Source: Minwuia sp. (GTDB lineage Bacteria; Pseudomonadota; Alphaproteobacteria; Minwuiales; Minwuiaceae). Taken from it: a DNA stretch of 64,000 nt. Shown one piece after another: positions 39,045 through 47,556 of the stretch. The stretch lies in contig JARGPL010000019.1 in NCBI GenBank assembly GCA_029210175.1, positions 62,001-126,000 on the forward strand. Direction: 5' to 3'. Numbering within the stretch: the first letter of the stretch is position 1; each line of letters begins with the position of its first letter. The notes beneath the pieces were generated by a model, which saw only the letters and a list, made by a program, of their open reading frames with translations, ran no database searches and had not been told where the DNA came from. A program made the translations under genes and the position numbers.

Positions 39045-39410
39045 ATGAACGAGAACTATATCTCTCCCTTTCGTGCCGGGCTGACGGCCCGCTGCCCGAG
39101 ATGCGGCGAAGGCAAGTTGTTCAGCGGCTACCTGGAAGTGGCGGAGGGATGCGATGTCTGCGAACTGGATTTTTCCAACGTCAATTCCGGCGATGGTCCG
39201 GCGGTTTTCATCATCCTGATCATGGGTGCAGTCACGGTCACACTTGCCCTGCTGGTGGAGGTCAATTTCCAGCCACCGCTTTGGCTGCACGTCGTGCTGT
39301 GGGCACCGTTCATTCTGGGCGGCTCACTGGCGCTGCTGCGGCCCTTCAAGGCAACGATGATCGCGTTGCAGTTCAAGTATGAAGCATCACAGGACGTGGA
39401 TGTCGAATAG
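39045..39410 (+). CDS. DUF983 family protein
   Basis: This 121-residue protein has an N-terminal Cys4 metal-binding motif (ARCPRCGEGKLF and EGCDVCELDF) and two transmembrane segments (GPAVFIILIMGAVTVTLALLV, LHVVLWAPFILGGSLALL). DUF983 proteins typically sit between cytochrome oxidase subunit III and SURF1 in alphaproteobacteria and probably help oxidase assembly, but the function is not established. The stop overlaps the next gene by 11 bp. Confidence 0.9.
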   Translation: MNENYISPFRAGLTARCPRCGEGKLFSGYLEVAEGCDVCELDFSNVNSGDGPAVFIILIMGAVTVTLALLVEVNFQPPLWLHVVLWAPFILGGSLALLRPFKATMIALQFKYEASQDVDVE

Positions 39411-39963
39411 CCCCGGAATCGGCGCACTGCCCCTGCTGATCGTGCTGTCCGTGATCGCGGCAGCGACGGCAACCGGCTTCCTGGCGCTGCCACCACTGCT
39501 TGAATACTGGCTGAACCTTCGCCAGCTCGGAGCACCGGCGCAGCCGCTGGTGCTCGACTGGCCCCGGTTGTTGCTGTTGTCCCTGATCCCGGCCGTTGCG
39601 ACAGCGTTGCTCTGGCTCGTCCTGTTGAGCCGCAGTGATGAACCAAGATGGCTGGTGTCCTGCCTTGGTGCCGCTGCACTGGCGCTGCTGTTCGCGGTGC
39701 TGCAGCTGGTTCGGCACACCACCAGCTTTGACGGTCCGACCAGTATCGCGACGCAGGTCCTGTTCACGGCGGAGGGCTGGCACGGCTTCGCCATCCTGTT
39801 CGCCATCGCGATCAGCCTTCTGGCTTCCCTGCTGGGTATGGAACGGTTCTCGACCGCGCCCGGTAGCCGCATCGCCGGGGTTGCCGTGGCGTGGTACTGG
39901 ACGTTCGTGAGCCTGCTCTGGCTGGTGCTGTTGCTGTCTTGGCGCGGCCTTCAGACCGGATAG
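39400..39963 (+). CDS. Cytochrome c oxidase subunit III-like membrane protein
   Basis: This 187-residue protein has about five hydrophobic segments. I do not recognise a named family, but two conserved segments of subunit III are clearly echoed. TAEGWHGFAILFAIAISLL resembles [18 protein letters not shown] of ctaE, and VAWYWTFVSLLWLVLLLSW resembles [16 protein letters not shown]. The earlier helices are different and shorter. ATG 39400 lies inside the DUF983 gene, overlapping 11 bp. It sits between DUF983 and SURF1 in the oxidase operon, so an accessory subunit or assembly factor is likely. Confidence 0.75.
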   Translation: MSNSPGIGALPLLIVLSVIAAATATGFLALPPLLEYWLNLRQLGAPAQPLVLDWPRLLLLSLIPAVATALLWLVLLSRSDEPRWLVSCLGAAALALLFAVLQLVRHTTSFDGPTSIATQVLFTAEGWHGFAILFAIAISLLASLLGMERFSTAPGSRIAGVAVAWYWTFVSLLWLVLLLSWRGLQTG

Positions 39964-40000
39964 GCCGCGTGTCCCTGGTCCTGTAACAGGAATTTCCGAC

Positions 40001-40708
40001 GTGCGTAATTTCCGCCCCTCATTCTGGCTGACGGCTGCCTGGCTGCCGTCGCTGGTTTTCCTGCTGTTCCTTGGCACCTGGCAGATGGATCGCCGTGCCT
40101 GGAAACTGGACCTGATCAGCGACATCGACGCCCGGATGACACAGGAATCCGTGCCCCTGCCCGAACGGATCGAAGACCCCGAAGCCTGGCGCTTTCGCAA
40201 GGTCAGCGTCACCGGCACCTTCATCCACGAAGCGGAGGCGCACCGCGTGTCGCAGCCGCGTCAGGGCACCAACGGCTTTCAGGTGCTGACCCCGCTGTTG
40301 CGCGACAACGGCACCGCCGTGATCGTTGACCGAGGCTGGATCCCGAAACCGCTGAAGGATCCTGCATCCCGCGCCGACGGCCAGATTGCCGGTCCCGTCA
40401 CCGTGACGGGCATCGTCCGGCTGAAGGGGGAGCAGACCATGTTCGTCCCCGACAATGAACCGGTCGCGAACAACTGGTTCTTTGTCGATCTTGCGGCGCT
40501 GGAAACACGCGCCGGCGTGCCTCTGCAGCAGGTCTATCTGGTCCAGACGGAATCGCCGGTGGCATGGCCGGATGCCGCGCCGCCGTCGTTCAGCCTGCGC
40601 AACAATCATCTGGAGTACGCATTCACCTGGTACAGCATGGCCGTCATCATGACGGTCATCTACATCCTGATGGGCCTGACGCGTGGCCGGGAAAGAAAAG
40701 CCAAATGA
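40001..40708 (+). CDS. SURF1 family protein
   Basis: SURF1 (Shy1) helps insert haem a into subunit I. The 235-residue product has an N-terminal and a C-terminal membrane helix: FWLTAAWLPSLVFLLFLGTWQ and EYAFTWYSMAVIMTVIYILM. Between them lies a periplasmic domain with VSVTGTFIHEAEAH and VIVDRGWIPKP. The start is GTG. The gene closes the oxidase operon, and its stop overlaps the start of the M32 carboxypeptidase gene by 4 bp. Confidence 0.95.
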   Translation: MRNFRPSFWLTAAWLPSLVFLLFLGTWQMDRRAWKLDLISDIDARMTQESVPLPERIEDPEAWRFRKVSVTGTFIHEAEAHRVSQPRQGTNGFQVLTPLLRDNGTAVIVDRGWIPKPLKDPASRADGQIAGPVTVTGIVRLKGEQTMFVPDNEPVANNWFFVDLAALETRAGVPLQQVYLVQTESPVAWPDAAPPSFSLRNNHLEYAFTWYSMAVIMTVIYILMGLTRGRERKAK

Positions 40709-42207
40709 CCAACACCGCATCTTCGGCCCTCACCCGGCTGCACCAGAGCTTTCGCCGCCGCAGCCTGGTCGAGGATGCGCTGGCCATGCTGTACTGGGAC
40801 CGGTCAACCCTGATGCCGGACGGGGCCGCTGACGCCCGCACGGATCAAATTGCTGAACTGACCCGCATGGCGCGGGAAATCCTCGTCTCCGATGAAACGT
40901 CCGATCTGCTGGACGCTGCCGAGCAGGACCGCGCCGGGCTTTCTGCGCTTGATACGCGGGACCTTGCCCTGATGCGCCGGGCATACGTGCTGGAGACTGC
41001 GGTGCCTGCCGATCTGGTGGAGGCGTCACAGCGCGCGGGGGCCAGGTCGGAAATGGCCTGGCGTCAGAACCGCGCGGCCAACGACTTCGCTGCCCAGCGC
41101 CCCCTGCTGGAAGAAGTCATGCGCCTGACGCAGGAAACCGCGAGCGTGCGCGGTGCCGCGCTGAACCTCAGCCCCTATGACGCGCAGCTGGAACTGTTCG
41201 AACCCGGCCTGCGGGACGCGGACGTGGCCCCGGTACTGGACGACCTGAGCAGCTGGCTGCCGCAGATGGTGCAGCAGATCATCGACGTGCAGGCGACCCG
41301 TCCGACGCCGCAGGAACCGCGAGGCCCGTTCGCGGAGGCAACGCAGAAGGCTCTCGGCGAAGGGTTCATGCGTGCCCTCGGGTTCGATTTCTCGCGCGGC
41401 AGGCTGGATGCCAGCCTGCACCCCTTCACCGGCGGTATCCCCGACGACAGCCGGTTGACCAACCGCTATACGACAGCAGGCTTCGCTGAGGCGATGATGG
41501 GCATCCTGCATGAAACAGGTCATGCGCTCTATGAACAGGGTCTGCCCGCGGACCACCGCGCCCGCCTCGTCGGGCGTTCCGGCGGCATGGCCCTGCATGA
41601 GAGCCAGTCCCTGATCATCGAGATGCAATTGTGCCGCGGCCAGGCATTTCAGGACTATGCCCTGCCCCTTGTCCGCGCGGCGTTCGGCGATCAACCGGCG
41701 TTGGCCGCAGGCAACTTCAATGCGCTGACGACGCGTGTGGAACGCGGTCTGATCCGTGTGGACGCTGATGAGGCGACCTATCCGCTGCATGTCATCCTGC
41801 GCCATGGGCTGGAACGGCAACTGCTTTCCGGCGATCTGGCCGTCGTGGACCTGCCTGACGTCTGGAACAACGCGATGGAGACCCTGATCGGCATTCGCCC
41901 CGGTGATGACCGCAACGGCTGCCTGCAGGACATCCACTGGATGGACGGTGCCATCGGATATTTCCCCACCTATACGCTCGGGGCGCTGGCCGCTGCGCAG
42001 TTGATGGCTGCGATGCGCAGCGCGATCACCGATCTGGACGAACAGGTCCGGGCGGGTGATTTCACGGCCCTGCTCGGCTGGCTGCGGCGCCATGTGCACC
42101 AGCGCGGACTGCAGGCGACAACAGGTGAGATCATTCAGGATGCGACAGGCACGGCGCTTTCGGCCGACGCCTTCCGCGCGCATCTGACCAGTCGTTATCT
42201 CAACTGA
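40705..42207 (+). CDS. M32 family carboxypeptidase (thermostable carboxypeptidase 1 type)
   Basis: This is a zinc metallocarboxypeptidase of 500 residues. The HExxH motif is HETGH (His269, Glu270, His273), with the LHESQSLIIEMQ segment providing the third metal ligand glutamate. The rest follows the mostly helical M32 fold. Enzymes of this family remove C-terminal residues from peptides in the cytoplasm. ATG 40705 overlaps SURF1 by 4 bp, so it may be carried on the oxidase operon, but there is no evident functional link. Confidence 0.94.
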   Translation: MTNTASSALTRLHQSFRRRSLVEDALAMLYWDRSTLMPDGAADARTDQIAELTRMAREILVSDETSDLLDAAEQDRAGLSALDTRDLALMRRAYVLETAVPADLVEASQRAGARSEMAWRQNRAANDFAAQRPLLEEVMRLTQETASVRGAALNLSPYDAQLELFEPGLRDADVAPVLDDLSSWLPQMVQQIIDVQATRPTPQEPRGPFAEATQKALGEGFMRALGFDFSRGRLDASLHPFTGGIPDDSRLTNRYTTAGFAEAMMGILHETGHALYEQGLPADHRARLVGRSGGMALHESQSLIIEMQLCRGQAFQDYALPLVRAAFGDQPALAAGNFNALTTRVERGLIRVDADEATYPLHVILRHGLERQLLSGDLAVVDLPDVWNNAMETLIGIRPGDDRNGCLQDIHWMDGAIGYFPTYTLGALAAAQLMAAMRSAITDLDEQVRAGDFTALLGWLRRHVHQRGLQATTGEIIQDATGTALSADAFRAHLTSRYLN

Positions 42208-42240
42208 CAGGCAAACGCCGCGTAGAAATCCTGCAAGTGA

Positions 42241-43320
42241 TCAGAGCCTTGGCATCACCTGTTCGGCGAATTCCCTGAAGTTCTCCCGCATCACGGCGCG
42301 GGGTGGCAACAGGGTGACTTCCTTCAGCCCCGCGTCGGCCAGTTGGCCAATGCGTTCGACGATCTCATCCGGTTCCCCCACCAGTCCACCGGCAATGCGA
42401 ATCATGTCGGGGGTGATGAAACGACGCTCCTCCGGCGGGCAGAAGGCGCAATGCCCGCGATGCAGCATCTGATGGCGGCGTTCCGCCGGCATCGTGGTCT
42501 CGACATAGGTCCGATAGTCTTCCCAGACCCCGCGCACCCGGGATGAAACGAAGTCATCCCGCCCCCATTCCTGATAGAGCTCGTACCAGTAATGCAGCGT
42601 GGAAACGACAGCCGCGTCCACATGGTCGATGACCCGTTCGCTGGCCAGTGTCTCGCCGGGGCGCATGACGCAGGCAAAGGTCAGCGCGGCGGTGTGGAAA
42701 TCCTCACCAACCTCCCGCCCCGCCTCTGCCGCGCCTTCCCTGATCGTGTCCAGATTGCGCGCCAGCACCCCCAGCGGCTCGTTTCCGGCGCAGATGCGGC
42801 CATCACCATAGGCCCCGGCGGCGCGCAATGCCTTCGGGCCGTTTGCACCGACGTAGATCGGCACGGGATCATCCAGATTCAGACACTCAAGCTCCCGATC
42901 CAGGAAACGGATCGGTCGTGCCTCTCCGTTCAGTTCATGGATCACTTCCTCGCCCTGCAACAGGCCGCGCAGCACCCGCAGGTAATCCCGGAACGCCTTG
43001 GCCTTCACCGGTCGTGCGCCCATGATCCGCATCGCCGTGTGCCCGGTGCCGATCCCCAGGAACGTCCGCCCCGGGGCCAGCTTGTTGATGGAAGCGATGG
43101 AGTGCGCCGTCACCGGGGCCAGCCGCGTACCCGCGATTGCCACACCGGTCCCCAGACGGATACGGCTGGTGTGGTGCGCGGCCAGCGCCAGCGTTGCGTA
43201 AGCGTCCGACCAGATCATCTGGCTGTCAGGCGCCCAGCCGTGGTCGAAGCCCAGGGCCTCCATCTCCGGAAATATCTGCCAGTCGTCGATCTTGGTCGCG
43301 ACCATGCCGCCGATCTTCAT
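42241..43320 (-). CDS. Luciferase-like (LLM) flavin-dependent oxidoreductase
   Basis: This is a second luciferase-superfamily oxidoreductase of 359 residues. It begins MKIGGMVATKIDDW and has LGFDHGWAPDSQMIWSDAYA, RLGTGVAIAGTRLAPVTAHS and TFLGIGTGHTAMRIMG, matching the FMN or F420 binding barrel. The substrate is unknown. The start was set at ATG 43320, six bases after GGGAGGG, with an alternative ATG at 43326; the remaining open frame to 43536 is unlikely to be coding. It diverges from the dioxygenase-like gene at 43405. Confidence 0.88.
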   Translation of the reverse strand: MKIGGMVATKIDDWQIFPEMEALGFDHGWAPDSQMIWSDAYATLALAAHHTSRIRLGTGVAIAGTRLAPVTAHSIASINKLAPGRTFLGIGTGHTAMRIMGARPVKAKAFRDYLRVLRGLLQGEEVIHELNGEARPIRFLDRELECLNLDDPVPIYVGANGPKALRAAGAYGDGRICAGNEPLGVLARNLDTIREGAAEAGREVGEDFHTAALTFACVMRPGETLASERVIDHVDAAVVSTLHYWYELYQEWGRDDFVSSRVRGVWEDYRTYVETTMPAERRHQMLHRGHCAFCPPEERRFITPDMIRIAGGLVGEPDEIVERIGQLADAGLKEVTLLPPRAVMRENFREFAEQVMPRL

Positions 43321-43362
43321 GTTCATCCCTCCCCCACAAGTCGCTTCCCCAAGTCTGCATTC

Positions 43363-43386
43363 CGTGATTAGGGTCTGGCAATCACG
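43363..43386. promoter_or_regulatory. Inverted repeat between the LLM and dioxygenase-like genes
   Basis: CGTGATT (43363-43369) and AATCACG (43380-43386) form a 7-bp inverted repeat with a 10-base spacer in the 84-bp divergent gap. Its position just before the start of the gene at 43405 suits an operator, but no regulator gene is adjacent. Confidence 0.35.
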
Positions 43387-43404
43387 TGCAGAGGGAACAA
43401 TGCC

Positions 43405-44406
43405 ATGCCTGTCGCCCAGCCGCTTTCCTTCCCCGTCACCAACCCCGCAGGTTTCGCCCTGCTGGACAGCGAGCCCGCCTTTGATCCAACCCGTCACCTG
43501 GCGCTGGAAATGCCGGAGACACGGATCAGCCTTCACGACCTGGGTTATGGCGACGAAGAGATCGCGCTGTGCCCGTCTGACCTCGGCATCACATCCCCGT
43601 TCCGCGTGTTGAGTGATGAAGGTGCGGCCTGCATGCTGGAAGTCGCACGACTGCTGTCAGCACATGCAACGTCCAACTTCCGCATCGAACGTCTGGTCCG
43701 CGGCGGCACCTATCGTTCGCGCTTTCTGCGTGACCTCAGCCTGTCGCCTGACGTTTGTGACTGGATCTCGCGCATTCTGGGCGCACCGGTTCTGCCGCAC
43801 ACGATCCCGCATCAGCTTGGCCACCTGAACTACAATCCGGAGAAGATCGGCACCAATGTCGACAAGTGGCATACGGATACGCTGCGCATTGATTACGTCA
43901 TGTTCGTGACCGACCCCACCAAAGTGAAGGGTGGGGAGTTCCAGTACTTTCAGGGCACGAAGCATGAGATGAAGGCGCTGGCCGATGCTGGCAGGCCGAT
44001 CCCCGCTGGCCGCATCGTCTCGCCGTCCTTGCCCGGCGCAGGATATGCGGTGCTGCAGCAGGGCAACATGGTGGTCCACCGGGCGAAGGCCCTGACTGAA
44101 CCGGCAGAACGGATCACCATGGTCAACGGCTATGTACCAGGGGAAATCGGGTATCCGGATTTCACGCGCTACGACCAGCTCTACCTGGTCGACCCACGCC
44201 ATGTGGTGACAGAGAAATACACCCGCCATGTCGCCTGGATGGGGCGAGAGATGCTGCGAGACCGCATCGATCACCCGGCGTATTCCGAAGACCGGTCACT
44301 TGATGCGGCGCACTTCGACCGGCTTTCCGCCCTGTTTGCCGAAGCCGCCAGTCAGATCCGCAATGCGGACAATGCTCATGCGGAACACTTCGGCGACGGC
44401 GAATAG
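43405..44406 (+). CDS. Putative 2-oxoglutarate/Fe(II)-dependent dioxygenase-like protein
   Basis: I do not recognise a named family. The 333-residue protein has the facial-triad pattern of phytanoyl-CoA-type dioxygenases: His156 and Asp158 in KWHTDTLRIDYVM, His225 in NMVVHRAKAL and a distal Arg236 in ERITMVNGYVP. The middle, MFVTDPTKVKGGEFQYF, also resembles the cupin-like barrel. The substrate is unknown. It starts behind GAGGGAA and ends 12 bp from the convergent type I secretion operon. Confidence 0.7.
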   Translation: MPVAQPLSFPVTNPAGFALLDSEPAFDPTRHLALEMPETRISLHDLGYGDEEIALCPSDLGITSPFRVLSDEGAACMLEVARLLSAHATSNFRIERLVRGGTYRSRFLRDLSLSPDVCDWISRILGAPVLPHTIPHQLGHLNYNPEKIGTNVDKWHTDTLRIDYVMFVTDPTKVKGGEFQYFQGTKHEMKALADAGRPIPAGRIVSPSLPGAGYAVLQQGNMVVHRAKALTEPAERITMVNGYVPGEIGYPDFTRYDQLYLVDPRHVVTEKYTRHVAWMGREMLRDRIDHPAYSEDRSLDAAHFDRLSALFAEAASQIRNADNAHAEHFGDGE

Positions 44407-44418
44407 GCAGCGCGGCCA

Positions 44419-45708
44419 CTATCTCTCGCGAAATGCCTCATGCTGCAGTTTCAGGACCGGCTGCAGCAGAAAACTGGCAACGGAGCGCGACCCGGTGTGG
44501 ACGTCGATCGTGGCCAGCATGCCGGGGCCGATCGGAAACTGCCCCGGCTGATCACCCAGATAGGACTTGTCCGTTTCCACGACGACCTTGAAGTAGGGGT
44601 CACCACGTTCATTCAGGCTGCTGTCAGGGGCGATCCGCACGACCCGTCCATCCAGACTGCCGTAACGGATGAAGTCGTAGGATGAGATCTTCACCGTCGC
44701 CCGCTGGCCGACAGTCACGAAGCCACGGTCCGTCGGACTCAGTTCCGCCTCCACAACCAGTGGGCCACCGATGGGTACGATTTCCAGGATCGGCTGGCCG
44801 GACTGGATCACCGCACCGACCGTCGACACTTTCAGATCGGCCACCACGCCATCGATCGGGCTGCGCACCGTCGTGCGACTGGCCTGTTCGGCCGCGCCGG
44901 TCAGCCGTTCGGCAACGCTGGCAATCTGCACCTCCACCGCGGCCAGTTCCGACTGGGCTTCGCGCCGATAGGATCGGGCGGCTTCCTCCTTGCGCTCCTG
45001 CGCTTCCCGCCGCTCCGACGCCGCCCGGCTCATGGCCGCATCCAGACTGCCGATCTCGCCCACCAGGCGCGCAATGTCGGCGCGTTTCTGGTTCAGCTCC
45101 AGCTGCGAGGCCAGATTGTCCCGCGCCAGATCCTCCAGCGTTGCCAGTGATTCCTGGCCCAGCGCCAGTTCCTGACCGCGTGCGTCACGGGCTGCGCGAT
45201 ATTCACGAATTTCCTCTCCCCGCTGGCGGAACTGCTGATCCAGCACCGCTTCGGCACTGCGCAGTTCCGACCGTCGGTCGGCGAACGCCCGCTGTTCCGC
45301 AAGCAGCACCTCTGGCCGGCGCTCGCTCGGCGCTGCCGGAAAGTCGGGATTCTGGCCTGCAGCCTCCGCCAGCAGGCGCGCACGCTTCAGTTCCAGACCA
45401 TCCAGCCTGACGCGCAGTTCTGCCGGGTTCTGTGCGGCCAGACCGAGTTTCAGGCGCACCAATGGCTCACCCGCAGTGACCTGCTGCCCCTCCGTCACCA
45501 TCAGGGCTTCGACAATGCCGCCTTCCAGATGTTGCACGACCTTGACGTCGCCCTGCGGCACGACCGTCCCGGGCGCGACCGCGACCTCCTCCAGCTCCGC
45601 GAACATGGACCACAGACCCAGCAGCACGATGACGAGGGCCAGCGCGCGGGCGATCCAGGCGACGGATCCGGGACGGTGGCGAGTGACAAGTTCATCCAGC
45701 GCGCTCAT
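44419..45708 (-). CDS. HlyD family type I secretion membrane fusion protein
   Basis: This is the adaptor of a type I secretion system that links the inner-membrane ABC transporter to a TolC-like channel. The 429-residue protein has one N-terminal membrane helix (WIARALALVIVLLGLWSMF), a lipoyl half (VVPQGDVKVVQHLEGGIVEAL), and long coiled coils between about residues 95 and 270. The second lipoyl half and beta-barrel follow. It overlaps the ABC permease gene by 4 bp. Confidence 0.95.
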   Translation of the reverse strand: MSALDELVTRHRPGSVAWIARALALVIVLLGLWSMFAELEEVAVAPGTVVPQGDVKVVQHLEGGIVEALMVTEGQQVTAGEPLVRLKLGLAAQNPAELRVRLDGLELKRARLLAEAAGQNPDFPAAPSERRPEVLLAEQRAFADRRSELRSAEAVLDQQFRQRGEEIREYRAARDARGQELALGQESLATLEDLARDNLASQLELNQKRADIARLVGEIGSLDAAMSRAASERREAQERKEEAARSYRREAQSELAAVEVQIASVAERLTGAAEQASRTTVRSPIDGVVADLKVSTVGAVIQSGQPILEIVPIGGPLVVEAELSPTDRGFVTVGQRATVKISSYDFIRYGSLDGRVVRIAPDSSLNERGDPYFKVVVETDKSYLGDQPGQFPIGPGMLATIDVHTGSRSVASFLLQPVLKLQHEAFRER

Positions 45709-47423
45709 GCCCGCCCCCCGGCACCGGACGTCAGTTGTTCGCGCATCTGTGCTGCGGGACCGGCGGCAGTGATCTGCCCCCCCTCCATCAGCACGATGTT
45801 CTGGCAGGCCGCCAGCAAGGCAGGGCTGTGGGTCACGGCGATCACGGTGCGGTCTTCCCCCAGGGCCTGAAGGTTGTGGGCGAGCCGGGCGGTTGCCTGC
45901 CCGTCCAGATTGCCCGTCGGCTCATCCAGCAGCAGGACTGTCGGATTGCCCAGCAAGGCACGGGCGATCGCGATCCGCTGCCGGATGCCACCGGGCAGTT
46001 CCATGCCGCCCTCCCCCACCTTCGCGCCATACCCGTCCGGCAGAGCGGAAATCGCCTCATGCACGCCAGCCAGATGAGCCACGTCGACAATCATGTCATC
46101 ACTGACACGCGGGTCAGCAATCGAGATGTTTTCGCGAATGGTGCCCGCGAACAGGAACGTATGCTGCGGCACGTATCCGATGGCACGCGCCAGATCCTCG
46201 CGTCCGTACTGGCTGATATCCGCATCATCCAGCATGACCCGACCCGCATCGGGACGATACAGCCCCTGCATCAGCTTCAGCAGCGTTGTCTTGCCTGAGC
46301 CATTGGCCCCCACCAGCCCGTGCAGCCCTGTCGAAATCTTCAGGCGCGCGTCGCGGATGGCCGGCGGACGCCCCGCCTGATATCCGAATGAGACATTGTC
46401 GAGCCAGATGGTGCCCTGCAGACCGGAAACGCTGATCGCGCCCCGCGCAGCCTCTTCCGGCGTGTTCACCACCTCACCCAGCCGCGACAGGGCCTGACGG
46501 GTGGCGGCAAAGGTGCGCCAGTTGGTCACCAGTTGCTGGAACGGCTGCACGATCCGCCCGCCGAGCATGTTCGCGGCGACCAGCGCACCGATGGACAGTT
46601 CCTGGTTCAGGATGGCGATGGCACCAACCGTCGTTGTCGCGATGGTGGTCAGCACCATCATGGTCATGCCGAGGTGAATGTAGAAATCCGAACTCGCGCC
46701 GCGGCGCAGCCCTTCCTCCACCGCACCGGCATGACGCTGTTCCCAGCTGTCGCGCATCGGCCCCTGCAGTGCCAGCGCCTTGATCGTGGTCCGGCCCCCG
46801 ATCAGCTCTGCCATCATGCTGTCGCGGTCGAACACCGCGCGCCGTTCCGTCTCGTTCGCGGCCCGCACGACACGCCCGGAATACCAGGCCAGCAGGATGA
46901 ACAGCGGAAAGACAGCCAGAAACACCCAGGCGACCGGTGCCGCCACGACAAAGATCACGATGGCGAAGATGACCGCGAATGGCAGATCCGCAACCAGTAC
47001 GGCTGACAGCCCGGAGAAGGTGTTTCGGACCGTCTCAGCATCCCGGAACAGGGCCTGCCACCAGGCGGTCGGCCTGGATTCCAGCATGGCGAGCGGTGCG
47101 CCGGTTATGCGGGCATAGAGGGCACGGGCAAGCGTGACATCGATCTCGGTCGCTGCCGCGCGCAACAGGCGCCCGCGGCCCTGACGAAGGGCAAAGTCGA
47201 ACGCGAGCGCAATCAGGACGCCGATGACAAGCCCCTGCAGCGTCGACAACCCGCCGTGAAACACCACCCGGTCGTAGACCTGCAGCACGAAAATCGGCAC
47301 CGCAATCGCCAGAATGTTGACGATGAACGACAGCGCGATGACTTCCCCCAGGCGTTTCCGCACCGGGGCAAGCAGATCGCGAAGCCAATCGCCCCCTGCG
47401 TCTGATGAAATCCTGTCCTGCAA
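45705..47423 (-). CDS. Type I secretion system permease/ATPase
   Basis: This ABC exporter has about six membrane helices and a C-terminal ATPase. Walker A is GANGSGKTTLL, Walker B is VLLLDEPTGNLD and the switch histidine is in AVTHSPAL. The signature loop reads LPGGIRQRIAIARAL rather than the usual LSGGQ, so both Ser and Gln are replaced. There is no peptidase domain at the N-terminus, as in RTX-type exporters. I set a TTG start at 47423, with AGGAG five bases upstream; the frame is open to a GTG at 47486. It precedes the HlyD gene on the same strand. Confidence 0.93.
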   Translation of the reverse strand: MQDRISSDAGGDWLRDLLAPVRKRLGEVIALSFIVNILAIAVPIFVLQVYDRVVFHGGLSTLQGLVIGVLIALAFDFALRQGRGRLLRAAATEIDVTLARALYARITGAPLAMLESRPTAWWQALFRDAETVRNTFSGLSAVLVADLPFAVIFAIVIFVVAAPVAWVFLAVFPLFILLAWYSGRVVRAANETERRAVFDRDSMMAELIGGRTTIKALALQGPMRDSWEQRHAGAVEEGLRRGASSDFYIHLGMTMMVLTTIATTTVGAIAILNQELSIGALVAANMLGGRIVQPFQQLVTNWRTFAATRQALSRLGEVVNTPEEAARGAISVSGLQGTIWLDNVSFGYQAGRPPAIRDARLKISTGLHGLVGANGSGKTTLLKLMQGLYRPDAGRVMLDDADISQYGREDLARAIGYVPQHTFLFAGTIRENISIADPRVSDDMIVDVAHLAGVHEAISALPDGYGAKVGEGGMELPGGIRQRIAIARALLGNPTVLLLDEPTGNLDGQATARLAHNLQALGEDRTVIAVTHSPALLAACQNIVLMEGGQITAAGPAAQMREQLTSGAGGRA

Positions 47424-47556
47424 GTCCGCTCCTGCGTTCAAAACTGTCGATGTGTGACTTAACCCGAAGGCTGGCGTGTTATACACCTGCTATCTTCGTG
47501 CCATCAGGCTGATTCGTTTGCTTGCCGGTATTTAAGCCAAGGGATTCCACCCCGCG

